From: Phoma sp. XZ068
Lineage: Eukaryota > Ascomycota > Dothideomycetes > Pleosporales > Didymellaceae
Length of the DNA stretch: 64,000 bases
Reading direction: 5' to 3'
Assembly (NCBI GenBank): GCA_004835665.1
Contig: RBKR01000015.1
Coordinates: 558,001-622,000, forward strand
The stretch's first letter is position 1, and each line of letters starts with the position of its first letter. The position numbers and the translations under genes are program-made. Of the stretch, positions 24,352-36,219 are shown piece by piece. The notes under the pieces are model-generated. The model had not been told where the DNA came from and did not search any database. It saw nothing but the letters and a program-made list of their open reading frames with translations.

Positions 24352-26266
24352 ATGTTCCTGCACCAGCTCGACCTGACCACCGCTTTGCGCCCGTCGCTCT
24401 TGCCAGAGGAGACGCTTCTGTTTGTGCAAGATGCCGTGGGACTGTATGAGGGGTACGTTACATGTTGTGCGCCTTGCAGCGTGCAGCTTGCAGCTTGCTC
24501 CATGCGACTGATACTCCCGCGCAGCAAATTCAAGATCCCGCAGTACCAAAATGGCCAGGCCTACTTGACCTCGCATCGCACATGCTATGTCGACCATGCT
24601 GAACCGCGCAAGAATTCCGTCGCCATCTTCCTCAAGGATGTAGAGAAGCCAGAGTTCTATGTAGGTTGGGTTCGCCTGGTGTATGTAGGGAGCACGCGAT
24701 CGCAGCCATGACTAATGCCCATGCCAGGCCGGCTTCCTCAAGTCCTCTCCTAAGATCACCCTCTACCCCAAACCTGCCAGCCAACTATCGCGCGGTCTCT
24801 CAGCGCCAGTTGCTGCACAAAGCCCCGCGTCTGGTTCACCCGAGCGACGAAACAGCCCTGCACCGGCTCCTTCCATAACCGCATCTTGGGTCTGTCCCAT
24901 ATGCTCCTTTTCGAACCCGGTGCCGTCCAACTTCGATCCTGCACTTGCCTCACGTACGCCGATACCACCATGTCTAGCTTGCGGCATCAAGCCGCCGACC
25001 ATGCATGTGGTGAAGGCAGCCATAGCCGCCATCTCAAACAGACCTGCCCCCGGCCCACCACCAAAAGACAATAAAAGCGGCCCTGCAACATCAACGCCTT
25101 CTTCTGGAGCGATGGTGTCATGCCCACGATGTACCCTACAGAATCACCCCTCACTGTTAAACTGTGAGATATGCGGGGCTTCCTTGACAACCGCAATAGA
25201 TAAGCGGCTGGAGCACGTCGCCGAGATTCGCAGACCAGATTCACCTGGCCCGTCCCTGACTACACCTATACAAACCACCAATATTGAGTGTATCAAGCTA
25301 TCGTTTCGCAGTGGTGGCGAGAAAATCTTCTACGAGCGACTCAAGAATGCGCTGGTACAGCGTAAGTGGCTTCTCCAGAGTGCCCCTCCCATCCCAAAGC
25401 CTCGACCGAATTCTGGCGCCTTTGACGACAACTACTCATCCCAATCTGGAAAATCATCGGCGGAGATTGAGCGGCCTCGAGTAGTAGGTATCGCCGGCCT
25501 TGAGCGTCGTGGGCTTGAGCAGAGACAGAACAATGAAACCATGATCGGCAACGCCTTCGAGGATCTCGAAGCGCTGATGACCTCTGCAAAAGAGATCATC
25601 GCACTTGCAGAACAATTTGCGCAACAGGCAAACTTGGGAACGAATGGCAGTTCGGAGGACAGCGCATTAGCGTCACAATCAGTGTCTGCACTTGGTCTCA
25701 TAACTACTAAAGACATGCTTGGCTCAGGTTCAGAATCACTATACGTGTCTGAGCTGTCACGAAATCTTGCAGAATGGCTTACTGATGATACGAGAGGAGT
25801 CTTGCGGAGAGGGGGTGGCATCATGACTCTTGTCGATCTCTGGGCCATGTTCAACCGTGCAAGAGGTGGTGTGGAGCTAGTCAGCCCGGCCGACTTCGAG
25901 AAGGCAGCGAGGATGTGGGACACGCTCAAGCTCCCTATCCGACTACGACAATTCAAGAGCGGTCTGCTTGTGGTTCAAGGTCGCGATCGAACGGACGAAA
26001 AGACTATCGCCAGCCTGCTCACGTGGCTGAAGAGTCTGCATAGCGAAATGCCAAGTTCAGATGTATCTTGGGACTGGCAGCTATACGGTCGTGGTATCAC
26101 TGCCCAAGAAACGGCCGAAAGGTTTGGATGGAGTGTTGGAGTTGCCATTGAGGAGCTTGAAATGGCAGAAGAAGCTGGTGCACTGTGTCGCGAGCAGAGT
26201 CTTGATGGCTTCAGATTCTGGGAGAACTGGCTCGTAAAGATGCCAGAGTCATCTGTCACTGTTTAG
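24352..26266 (+). CDS. VPS36: ESCRT-II subunit VPS36
   Basis: Vps36 binds ubiquitin and endosomal lipid in the ESCRT-II complex for multivesicular body sorting. Exons 24352-24452, 24525-24660 and 24728-26266 join in frame (donors GTACGT and GTAGGT) into 591 aa. The N-terminal GLUE domain is split over the first exons (VGLYEGKFKIPQYQNG, then FYAGFLKSSPK). Two NZF-type zinc fingers are inserted, with cysteine pairs at 135/138 and 161/164, and at 211/214 and 225/228, as in yeast Vps36. The rest is the EAP30/winged-helix domain. The gene is divergent from the THP3-like gene and convergent with the following one. Confidence 0.94.
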
Positions 26267-26781
26267 CGCCAACTGTGACATATCCCAAGATATACTCAAT
26301 GAATCTCACACCAAAACGAAGGCGCTTTCCAAACCCAGGTGAATGTTCTTTGAAATTTTATGACAACTACTCACAGTGAGATCGATATCTGGTTTTGCAT
26401 TTCGAACAGTCGTTGTGCCTTATGTCGAAGGAAACCGGCTAGTGAGAGTCAAGCCTTGATCAAACGCTCAACAATTTAGATGGTCTAGTATGAGGGTGTA
26501 AGATGAAGAGGATATAAACTAAACAGATACCGGCTCATTGAGTAGTTACAAAGTACAATTGAAGGTAGTCGCAATATTCACTCATCTAATTGACAAACCG
26601 CCAACACGTTGCTTAAATTGGGGTTTAGTGTTTTTTAATATAGGTCAAGGGCCTGCCATAAATCCTGGGTAAAGACTGCGTGCCATTGATATAGACCTAT
26701 TGAACAGGAGCATCTACGTTCTCATACAAAGTTGTTTGTAGTAGCCAGCTACAACAACATGCCTTCCAGCTATCTCACAAC
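26267..26781. other. Convergent 3' intergenic region
   Basis: About 515 bp lie between the stop codons of VPS36 (plus) and the glycosidase-like gene (minus). The stretch is moderately AT-rich and contains no supported gene. It should hold both 3' UTRs and polyadenylation signals. Confidence 0.5.
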
Positions 26782-28489
26782 CTATCCCAGCACATGTTTG
26801 ATCATGGTCTTTACCATCCTAGGGCGCCAGCCAGGAGGGGTGTTTTCGCCATTCAAATTACCAGCTGCAACAGCTTCCCACTGATTGTTTTTCACACAAG
26901 CAACGAAAATACTACCACCACCATCCAAGTTCAGGACTTGCTTGGTACGAACGTTTATGTCTACCTTCAGGAATGATTCCAGGAAGACTGCAATGCCAGA
27001 TCTCATCTGATTGACGTTGACACCCTTGGTTCTCTGGCTTGTGTATGAGAAGATATGCTTAAGGTCGTCCTGTAGGATGACGGTCACTAGACGTTCGTTG
27101 GGCTGATTTGAGGTGGCAAGACCACCAGGAATTTGAGAATAGACGGTCTGAACGAGCCTGGTGGCTTTATTTGGGTGCGGTATGGCATGCTCTGTTGTCG
27201 CACGAGTTTTCTTGCACGAATACTGCAGCTCTGGCGTGGTCAAGTCTAGCGGTTCCTTCAGACTTGGACCACACATTAAAGAACTTCCATCATCACCCGT
27301 AAACGTCTTGTAATACTGCGCATGATCCACAGGGACGTCTACTTGTTTTGAGGTAGAAGTTGTGAAACTGACCGCAAAATGATCGTAGTTGCGTACGTTC
27401 TCAATGACGGGTCCTCCAGCATGAAACTCCAGATTCTGAGCACCACCCATAACAAAGTAGTTGCCATTAGTGATAAGGCACTTGTCCCCTGCTAGCATTG
27501 ACTGCACCGCCATATTGTAAGGGTCAGTTCTGCCTTCGGGATCACCTACGCAATGTGACTCCGCAGTCTTCATCACAATGACATTGAGCTTGCCATCTGC
27601 GTTCATACTGGCCAGAACTGATTTAGCACGTACATCTGGGACGGAGTCCTGCCAACCCGCACTAGAGTCGAACTTATAGCCCCAGACCTGTTTACGTTCA
27701 TACTCTTTTCTCTGGTAATAAACTACACCACGCAAGGTACAACTGGCATCGCCTCGCGCCGGCGGCACCCTGCACAGGACTTGCGAAATGAAGCTGTCGA
27801 GAACATCTCTAATGGTTTTCTTTCCGTTCTTTCCGTTCTTGTTGTCCTTTGCTTTCTGTCCATTGCATTTTTGCTGAGGCTTTGATGGGTTCGACTTTGG
27901 TGTTGGTGAGGCTTTGGGTGTAGACTTGGGTTTTGGCGCAGGTTGTGGCTTTGCAGCAGGCTTGAGATTGTTCTTCGTCCTGCTCTCCCTGCCCTGTAGT
28001 TGCACACCAACACGGCGCGCTTTGAGAGTAGATTTGCCACCAATTTCACTCGAGAAATCCCTTCGATGAAGGACCTTTTCTTCCTCGTTCACTACGTAAG
28101 CCTCATACAAGGCCTCGCCAGCCAAGACAGTGCCGCCTCGGACGCCCTTCGGCGCGATACATTGGTCAACAATGTTGCTGAAGTGAGTGATGCAGCCTTC
28201 AACAGCAGATGATTGAAGACCATCCTCGACGTGGGTGATGGTGTATACAACTTGCCCACATCGATCCGTGAAGAAGCTCCCGGTCTCGCCAGCTTTGAGA
28301 CCAGCAGTGCAGACACGATCGATGCAAGACTCAACAGTGTCTTGCAGTGCCAGGAATCTGTCAGTATCTGTAACAGCAAGAGCCTGCTTGGTGTCGCAAA
28401 TGACATTTGCATTTGCCCCTGAAGCACCAAGACTAAGTATAGCCAGTAAGCAAAGCAGCCCGCATAATGGATGGATGATCGAGTCTCAA
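26782..28489 (-). CDS. Secreted phosphodiester-glycosidase (NAGPA-domain) protein, start unresolved
   Basis: The C-terminal 300 residues resemble the phosphodiester glycosidase domain (NAGPA/PF09992 family), ending in the family-like core LNLDGGGSIFVA. Before it come a Pro/Lys-rich linker and a Cys-containing N-terminal module. The frame opens after a TGA at about 28490 and begins with a signal-peptide-like stretch (GLLCLLAILSLGASGANA), yet contains no in-frame ATG until deep inside the protein. The only nearby ATG (28465-28463) is in another frame that stops after ten codons. A TATAAA lies on the minus strand at 28645-28640, consistent with a gene start near 28465. A one-base indel, a tiny upstream exon or a true pseudogene are all possible. 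Substrate unknown. Confidence 0.7.
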
Positions 28490-29209
28490 GTAAATGTGAT
28501 TTGAATACGAAGCAGGTATAAAGAAGAACGAAGTAAACGAATGTGCCCTTGTGTCGAACAGAAAAGAAATGAAAGCCTGATCTAGATGCGACTAAACGAT
28601 TGTCTGGTGTATACGTTTTGTTGGAAGATAACGAAACCCTTTATACCTCAAAATCGAATCCTCTCATTCTGTATTAGATGATTTTCACGCTGCAATTGAG
28701 CTGTGCCGCTGGATTTCGTGCTCTGCACACCTGTGGGTACCGGGTTTGATCGTTCATCCACAAGACCCGTGGTAGGCGGCTGCCGAAGCTTGTACCTGGA
28801 TTCGAAGAGAACCTGGCTAGTCGTCCTACCACATAGTACATTGGACATCGTGCTGGCTTCTTGGAGCATGCGAATAGGTGCAGAGTCAGGGTAACCCTCG
28901 CACCTACACAGTTCCACAACCCTCAATGTGCAGATCAGGTGTGATCGTGGCTATTGGGAAGCCAGGCATAGACACAGTGGCAGGGCATTGACTGCATCCC
29001 CCATCGAGTCGGAGTTGGACAATGGCTGTTTGTATCAGATTACAGCAGCTAGCCTTTGAGGTGGAAGAGAGTCGGTCTTGTTGTGGAGGTTTCCGTAATC
29101 GAACTGGCTGCCTAACGTGAGCTAGCGCCTAGTTATTACGGCACGGCCCCCAAGCTCCCCTCATTATAGTCACAACACTTCAATTGCAAATTCACTCTCA
29201 GTCACCGCC
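28490..29209. other. Divergent intergenic region
   Basis: This stretch lies between the 5' ends of the glycosidase-like gene (minus) and the 2EXR-like gene (plus), and should contain both promoters, including the minus-strand TATAAA at 28645-28640. No other gene or RNA is visible. Confidence 0.5.
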
Positions 29210-31032
29210 ATGGCCCACCAGGAGTTTACTTTGGATCTGGGTATTCCTAGAAAATATCCAAAACGCATGCCCAGCCAACCTGGGTATTCCTGCCACAACA
29301 GTGACGGACTCAACTACTGCGACTGCATCGAAGTCCGAAGAAATCGAAGCCACGAGAAATGCTGTTTCTACGGACGCCCTATCGAGCCGCTAGCATTCTC
29401 ATTACCGCCTTCCTCGAAAGTAGAGCAACAGAATCAATGCCCACTATATGGTGTGCTACCCAAGGAAATCCGGGATCTGATTTGGCAGTACGCATTGGCA
29501 GATGATGGAGTACTCGCGCCTGACGGAAACAACGTGTTCCGAAGAGAGTGTGGTACTGATGCCAATATGGCCAAAGTGGATGTTGCTTGTGCGCTTCTCC
29601 AAACCTGTAAGGTCGTATATCTGGAGACTTATCGTGTGCCGATGCTGCTCAATGGTAAGTATTCTCTCTAAAAGAAATATCAAAGACTATTAGCACATGA
29701 AAAGTTCCTGGTCGTTGACTTTTGATTGAACTCAAGGCTACCTATCGTATCGTAACAAGGGCCGCTCTCGTCCGGACCTCAAACGCATTGCACCAGTAAG
29801 CAAATCCCACGTCGCTCTTCGCTGTTGACATTGATACTAAAGCTATCTCTAGTGGCAATACGCCTTGATTAGACGACTAGATCTCAGTCTACAGCAAGTC
29901 TCGGTTGAAGGAGAGGACCTTGAGCATGCATTAGCAGACTGGAAGTCGCCACTGAGACATTCAGGCGCATACGTCGCTCCACGATTCTACAATATGAGGC
30001 GCCCTGAAGAACGCCCGGAAATGGTAATACAAGCACACAATTTCGGGCTTATGGGGCCGTCTGATGACAACACGCACCAATTGAAAGACGGAGACAAGGT
30101 GACTCTACCTCAACCATACCATCCAACCTATCGATACGACAATGATGATTCAAGACTGTATCCCAACAGTTTCACCGCTCGCGCGATGGTAGCCCGTACA
30201 CTTACGCACCTTACGCTTCGCATGTATGTGCATGGGCACTAAATGCTAGAATGAATCTGACGAATAATTTAGGTCACGTACCGACTGGTGGACATGGTCC
30301 GATGATCCCAGCACCACCGACAGTGACAAACAGCTCGCCCTAGATCCAGCCTGCGGCACAATTACGAGACCTCTGGTGACCGACATGCTTGCGTTGGCGG
30401 CAGCAAGGCGTTCAGGTCAGCACCCTGTGTATGATTCGACATGGGGAGCGGCGATTGGAACGCTGCAGGATCTGAAGACCTTGGAATTGATACTCGAGAC
30501 GTTCTCAGTCAAGCAACATCAGCTCGAAACTGTTGTGGAGTGTACAAAGACTTGGAGATTTCCCTTGCGAGACACGCAATACGAGTTGACGTATGCCGGG
30601 AGAGTGGAATCAACGAGGTGGACAAAAGTTTCTGATGAAGACGGCGGCTATGGTAGCGATAATGAGGCTGGCGACAAAGACATGGATGTTAACGAGGACA
30701 ATGACTCTTCCAATAACGAGACCAAGGATTACAATTCTCAGAAAGAGGGTTTACATAGGAGCCACAACGCCTTGGATGCCGCTCAGCAGAGTGAGAGCGT
30801 TAGCAACTCGGAAGATATTTTCGATCAGTCTTGGGACGAGCATGAATCTACCGAGCACGGATGGGGCTCTGACCATGTAGACGAAGAAGACGACTATGGT
30901 GATTCATCTCCAGTTTATCATGGTGACGACTATGCGGATGACTGGGACGCTTTCCCAGATGAGCCTTGGATGCGCAACGCCCTCGAGTTTGAAGTCAGGG
31001 TTGTCCGGTTTAGGCGAAGGAGAGCAACCTGA
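29210..31032 (+). CDS. Fungal 2EXR-like domain protein, function unknown
   Basis: Four exons are proposed: 29210-29654, about 29761-29795, 29853-30223 and 30273-31032, about 536 aa. The acceptor of the first intron is uncertain (AACAAG gives a continuous frame); the other two junctions have good signals (GTAAGC to CTCTAG, GTATGT to TTTAG). Near residue 83 the segment LPKEIRDLIWQYAL matches the opening of the 2EXR-type module common in Pezizomycotina, followed by LLQTCKVVYLETYRVPMLLN. The C-terminal 130 residues are highly acidic and low-complexity (Asp/Glu/Ser), then a basic end (RFRRRRAT). The role is unknown; an acidic nuclear or interaction protein is only a guess. Confidence 0.75.
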
Positions 31033-32185
31033 GGCTGAGAACAAAATTATCTGTGAATATCAAGAAGGCGACGAAGTAAAAAGGCCGAGGTGACTTACAC
31101 AAATGAGGAGCGATATGAGCTGTTACCAGTACGGGTGGAAAGAAAAAAATCCCAGAATTCACATGAGATCGTGCTTTCCGTACGAAGGAATACAGTTCTC
31201 AGCACTTTCCATAAAGCTAGTTGACCCTCTTTTCTCGCCGGCACTGAAATTCGCCAGTGATTGCGAGGGCAATCTGGAGCACTGGCGCAGAGAATCTCCA
31301 CTCTCACCAAAAGAAGACATGATGCTGCCGAAGGTGCAACTAGGAGAGAGAACTTTACAGCACATCTCTCATAGGGTAGATCTCACTCTTACTCTCATGA
31401 GCATATTGGCTTGGTCTAACACGACAGCAGGCGTTCTAAATAGTTCGTTCGGGGCTGTAAATAATTTGCCTATTTCCTTTGAGATTCTGTGTTATCCTCT
31501 GGACAAAAGAATGCTTCCCTCTCTTCTCTACAGGTCGTTTGTAGTGCCTTCCTACGCCTCGGCCGTTCAAGAGAGCTTTTTGTCATTTCCAACTCCTTTG
31601 TCTAACTTCTCGCCCTGTTGGGCCCAAACTTACGGGTGACCACGATAATAATGTGCAGATCCATAATACTATGATGCCAACACTGATGCGTAATCCGGCG
31701 TAAACTGCTTGCTACGGTATCTGACGCTGCACAGACATCTCTCTGTACGCGTAAGAAGAGCAAACTACGAATTGAGCGCCTGACATCTCGTTCATCCCGA
31801 CAAGCATAGATCTTTGCTCATGAAATATACTAATGACTAGGAAAAACATAATCTTCAGCATTCACGCCGCTTGTAGCGGGTCACCCGGCTAGATTTCGCG
31901 CCAGCGTGAAAGCTACAAACATCAATCAGCACGGCACGCGCGGATATGCTCTTCGTCGGGAGACAAATTTGTCCTATTCCCAGAGACGATGAGGGAATTG
32001 CAGGGAACTGCCAAATAGCATGTGAGTATCTTCTAGCTTGCTGCTTCGTGAGTGCATGACTACTGAGATGGTAAGGCGGTAATCAGATCCGGGGGGTCGA
32101 AGTCGTATATGAGGGGGGCTGTTGACCTTGGAAAGAAGACACCAACTCCAGGGAATTCTCTTCTTTACATTTCGCAATTACCTGA
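31033..32185. other. Intergenic between 2EXR-like gene and Argonaute
   Basis: This stretch holds the 3' flank of the preceding gene and the upstream region of the Argonaute. An open frame of 178 codons with an ATG at 31103 is present, but it has no recognisable domain and no supporting context, so I do not call it. An additional short upstream Argonaute exon here cannot be excluded. Confidence 0.4.
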
Positions 32186-35123
32186 ATGACCATGGCCCGT
32201 CTGTACAAGTCGTCTAGCAAGATCAGGAAGAGAGACTGGGAACAACGTGCTGCATCAGTGTACAGGTTCACAACCTTGAAGTCATCACGAGACTCTACTT
32301 CTACAGATCCAACATCCGACAAAGTTGGTATCCCGATCCGCAACTTCGATGGCGCAGATGACGATGGATCCGGACAGTCGTCTGTGTCATCATCACAGTC
32401 GACAAAAGTCGTCAGAATGGCAAAGCCCAACTCGAGGACATCTATCGGACGCCTAAGTTGTGCCTTCGAACAGCAATCAAACCTTCTCGTGATCGATACA
32501 ACTATTAGCAGTCACCTACAGGACTCGACCCAGGATGATGATTGGAAGCCAGTCGCAAGTCATCGGCTGCGATCTCTCGCCTTCGACGAATGGCTCTCAA
32601 ACCTGGACCTACATCTCGATCGAAAGTTCATCTCAAAGGAGGTGCGAGAGCACGGCAAGGTCCGATTGATCATTAGAGCCAATTATCCAAGTCATTTGAA
32701 TGCACTCCGGCCTAAAATCTTCAAAGCCTCTACAATCGTTCGATCGACCAAGACTACAAAAGCTGGCGAGGTGGCTATTCAAGAGGCAATCCGCTGCACA
32801 CCCACCGAAAACGACTCATCCAAAGCAAAGAGTGAGAGTATCGAGTTCCTCATCCGTCAATCCCCATTCACTCTAAAGAGCTTTGAGGACTTAACTGGAG
32901 CTACAGAGAAAATCAGCATCGTGCTTCCAGCTGAGGGTCAGTGCGAAGACACCAACGAAGGGTTCAAGCTCTACATACGCTCTCAGCCCTCTATGAACAT
33001 GCAGAAAGACTTGATTCATCTGGACTTGGACCTTGTACCTTGTGTGCCAGCCACTGCAGTCGAACACACGTTAATGAACCTGCTCGGGCGCACTAGCATT
33101 CCAGACAAGCAGCTAATCAAGAGCAACATCGACAACATAGCCCAAGCTCTGAAAGGCTTAAACGTTCGGTGCACGTATGTACCTGTACAGCGAACTAAGC
33201 ACAGCAGAGACCGAGCAAAGATCCTGAAGGGTGACGATATCGATCGCCTCGGTCGCAGGTTTCAAGTCAAAGACATCAAGATGCACGATTCAGTAGACAG
33301 ATTTGAGGTAGGCGTGGAGAGACAACTGTACTCGGTACACGACTACTTCAAAAACGGTCAGTGCAGTCAACTTCATTAAACGTCGACGTCATTAACATAT
33401 TGCTAGTTGTACTCCCGCAAGACCACGCACTGAACACGGACCTTCCTCTCGCTCAGGACGATAGCGGTGCTTGGATTCCCCTCGATCTGCTCAGATTCGA
33501 CAAGATACAACCTCTGGGTTGTTTCAAAGTTGGTAATGAAAATGCACGCGGTTATGAATCGATCGTTCAGGATCGTATTCGCCACTTCCTGCCTAAATGT
33601 AGCGATGTAGCACTTCCCAATCTCGCGAAGAAGATACTAGAGAGCGTGAGTCGACTTCCAGTACTGTATAATGTTGAATTCAAGCTAAAATGTCGTAGAC
33701 TCAGAGTACAAGGCTGTTGCTGCGATTCGACTTCGCTCCCGCCAGCTCCATGCCAGATGTCAAGTCATTGGCAGAGACGGATCTCCGGTCTAAGGTCGAT
33801 GTTCTTGTCATCAGTGATGATTGCAACATTATGCAAACTCAAGCGATTGAGGGAGTACTCCTTGGCCTGAAGAAAAATAAAGTGCACGTGGGGACTTCGA
33901 AGGTATTCAAGTTCGAGTCGGTTTTCGACGCCAACTCGGAACTCAACACGAAGTTTCAGCAGGACAATTTGGATCGTCACTCAGATCAAATCCTCGCCCT
34001 TATTGACGACAGTTTCGCTAATGGAAAGAAGCGAGAGGCAGCGTCCATGCAAGAGGTCAATGCTCACCTTCACATCAAGGCTGAATTTGAAAGGGGTGCT
34101 CGTCTGCTGTGCGCGAAGACAAGCAATCTCTTGAAGCGAAATCACGAGAAAGCTAACACTACCGACTACATTCCCTCGAACTTACTAGCTAAGCTCATGT
34201 TCATGTTTGGGAGCACAAACTACAGTCATCGACCACTGCAAGATTTGGTGGAAGGTCGTCGTATCATGATTGCAGGCGCTCACTTGGCACACCCACAGAG
34301 CGGCACCAGCTACTGTCCATCAATCGCTGCGGTCATCGCCAGCAAAGAAAAGTCAGCTACACACTACGTCGGAACCGCTCGAATTCAAGAAACCACCCAG
34401 CGCACATCATCGCTCTCCAAGAAAGCCAAGGCACACACCGAAGCCAAGATTGGAGAACTGGAGGCCATGATGCGGGAGCTGTTCCATGCCTGGAAAACTT
34501 GTGAAGCCGGCCCACCATCAGAGTTGTTCTTCTTCCGCGACAGTATCGACTTCGAGCACACAGGCACGGTAATCGAGGTCAACCGGATCAAGGCGGCATA
34601 CACGGCCGTCTTCCCCAAAGACGAGCCACTCAAGCTCGTCTACGTGGTTGTCAACAAGAATACTTCACTTGAGTACGTCACAACCATCGAAGAGAACGGA
34701 GAGGCCAATTGTAACACCGTAACCCCAAAGTTCGACTACCTAGCGGATGGGGACGACATCAAGACGTACCGCTACTATGTGATCCACAACAACACAGGCA
34801 GGGACGCGACCAATCTTGCAAGCTTCACGGGCGCCCTCAACGAGTCCTCACAGCTCAGCCAGAACTACTCGCAAACCGCTAAGGCACTCCCAGTCCTTTG
34901 GGCGAAGAGGTTGACTGATCGTATGCACAAATACATCAAGCACAGCCCAAGCTTCATCCCGACTAAAATCAACAAGAACGGCACCCTCGAGGACCGTCAC
35001 TCGGTTGAAAAAGCTGCAGTTAAGAATGCCGCATTGGACGCTCTCGGCATCAGTCAAGGCGTAGAAGGCTCCCGCCAGCGACCTTGGCAGGAAGTGCTTG
35101 ACGACACGATGTTCTTTTTGTAG
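32186..35123 (+). CDS. Argonaute family protein, probably slicer-deficient
   Basis: Argonautes bind small RNAs in gene silencing. Exons 32186-33356, 33407-33645 and 33699-35123 (50- and 53-nt introns) give 944 aa, a normal Argonaute length. The linker/PAZ region (about 265-430) has the family stretch GLNVRCTYVP and the SVHDYFKN segment created across intron 1. MID and PIWI fill residues 470-944. In PIWI the first catalytic Asp (canonical GADVTHP) is His665 in GAHLAHP, and the final His aligns with Lys873 in LPVLWAKRL. Asp751 in FFRDSIDFEHTG is retained. In MID the 5'-phosphate-binding Tyr appears to be His. It is therefore likely unable to cut RNA, but may still bind guides. The N-terminus is diverged; the start is the first in-frame ATG of an open region. 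Confidence 0.88.
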
Positions 35124-36219
35124 AGCGCTGTGACTCGCTCAGGCGTCTACGTTGCCTTCAGTCAGTTCTCCTTCTTCCCGTGATACTGGCCCTTAGCCAT
35201 CAGCAACCTGGTTCTGCTGCGTTGTTCTTTTTTCATTTTGGTGGCGTTATTTTCCTTTTCTTTTGCGCACTCTCCAAAGTCAATATGGTTTCGTCCATCA
35301 TTGCGCGTTGCCTTTCTTGCGCCTGATCTTGCTTTCCACCCTCGTTTGCATTATTTCACTCTGCTTTGTTCTATTGCGTTGCTTTCCTGCTCTTGGTTGT
35401 CATTCTGCTTTGCTTCATAGTTCTAAACTCCAGTTTTTCCTTTCCAGTTCGTGTGGCTTTCCGTGTATGTAGCATCTAGCTTTACATAGATACTCGATCA
35501 ATAGACTCATCTGAAACGCGTTCGTGTCTGACCATACAAGACTAATCGTTATGCTTTGCGAGATACCAGAAAACGATACTGTGATAATGACACTTGACAG
35601 ACTATTCTGGCTTTAAGGGAAGACTTAGGCCAGTCTCTACCGTTACACCTCACTGAATACAGCAGAGCAAAGGGAACAAATGTCCCGCCACACTCAGTCG
35701 TACAGCACGTGAATGCAAGTATACCAGTGGCAAAAATGGAGAGGTTGATCTAATGATGCTCCAGATCGATCCTCGGGTGGATACTCGAAAGATTTTTGCT
35801 CACCAGAATGCTACTACCTACGGGACAAGATGTATGGTTCTAGCAAATACGAATCAGACTGTTAGAAAGGGACTTGAGATCTAAGGGCTGTCTTCGTTCG
35901 TCTACATCGGAAGGCTCAGTCCGCAATGATGACGGAAAGCACCTTGTCCCGTCAGTTGGCAGCGGACAGCAGAGCCGGTAAGGCTGAAAGCCACAAGGTA
36001 GCCGCGGCTCAACGGCGGGGCTTTGGTGGGGCGCTTAGTCGCGGTTTACCCAACTTCTGAGCATTTTCTTTGCGACAGCTGAGAAAAGATCACGACATCG
36101 TATTTCTCAAGCGTGTGGCGAGATTCCCTTTGTTCCTCACCTCTCTTGTCTGTCTTTCTCGTGACACTTTGGGCTTGCAATACTCTCTTTCGAAGTCAAC
36201 ACATAACAACACCACAACC
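35124..36219. other. Intergenic with CT-rich tract and a CACGTG site
   Basis: After the Argonaute stop comes a pyrimidine-rich tract (about 35165-35480), then the CYS4 promoter. A palindromic CACGTG occurs at 35706-35711, about 510 bp before the CYS4 ATG. In yeast that motif is bound by Cbf1 at sulfur-metabolism genes; whether it works here is unknown. No gene is supported. Confidence 0.45.

Noticed and set aside
31103..31639. 178-codon plus-strand frame with ATG downstream of the 2EXR-like gene
   Set aside because: No recognisable motif, low-complexity-free but non-homologous text, and no splice or promoter context; it could be tested by RNA data.
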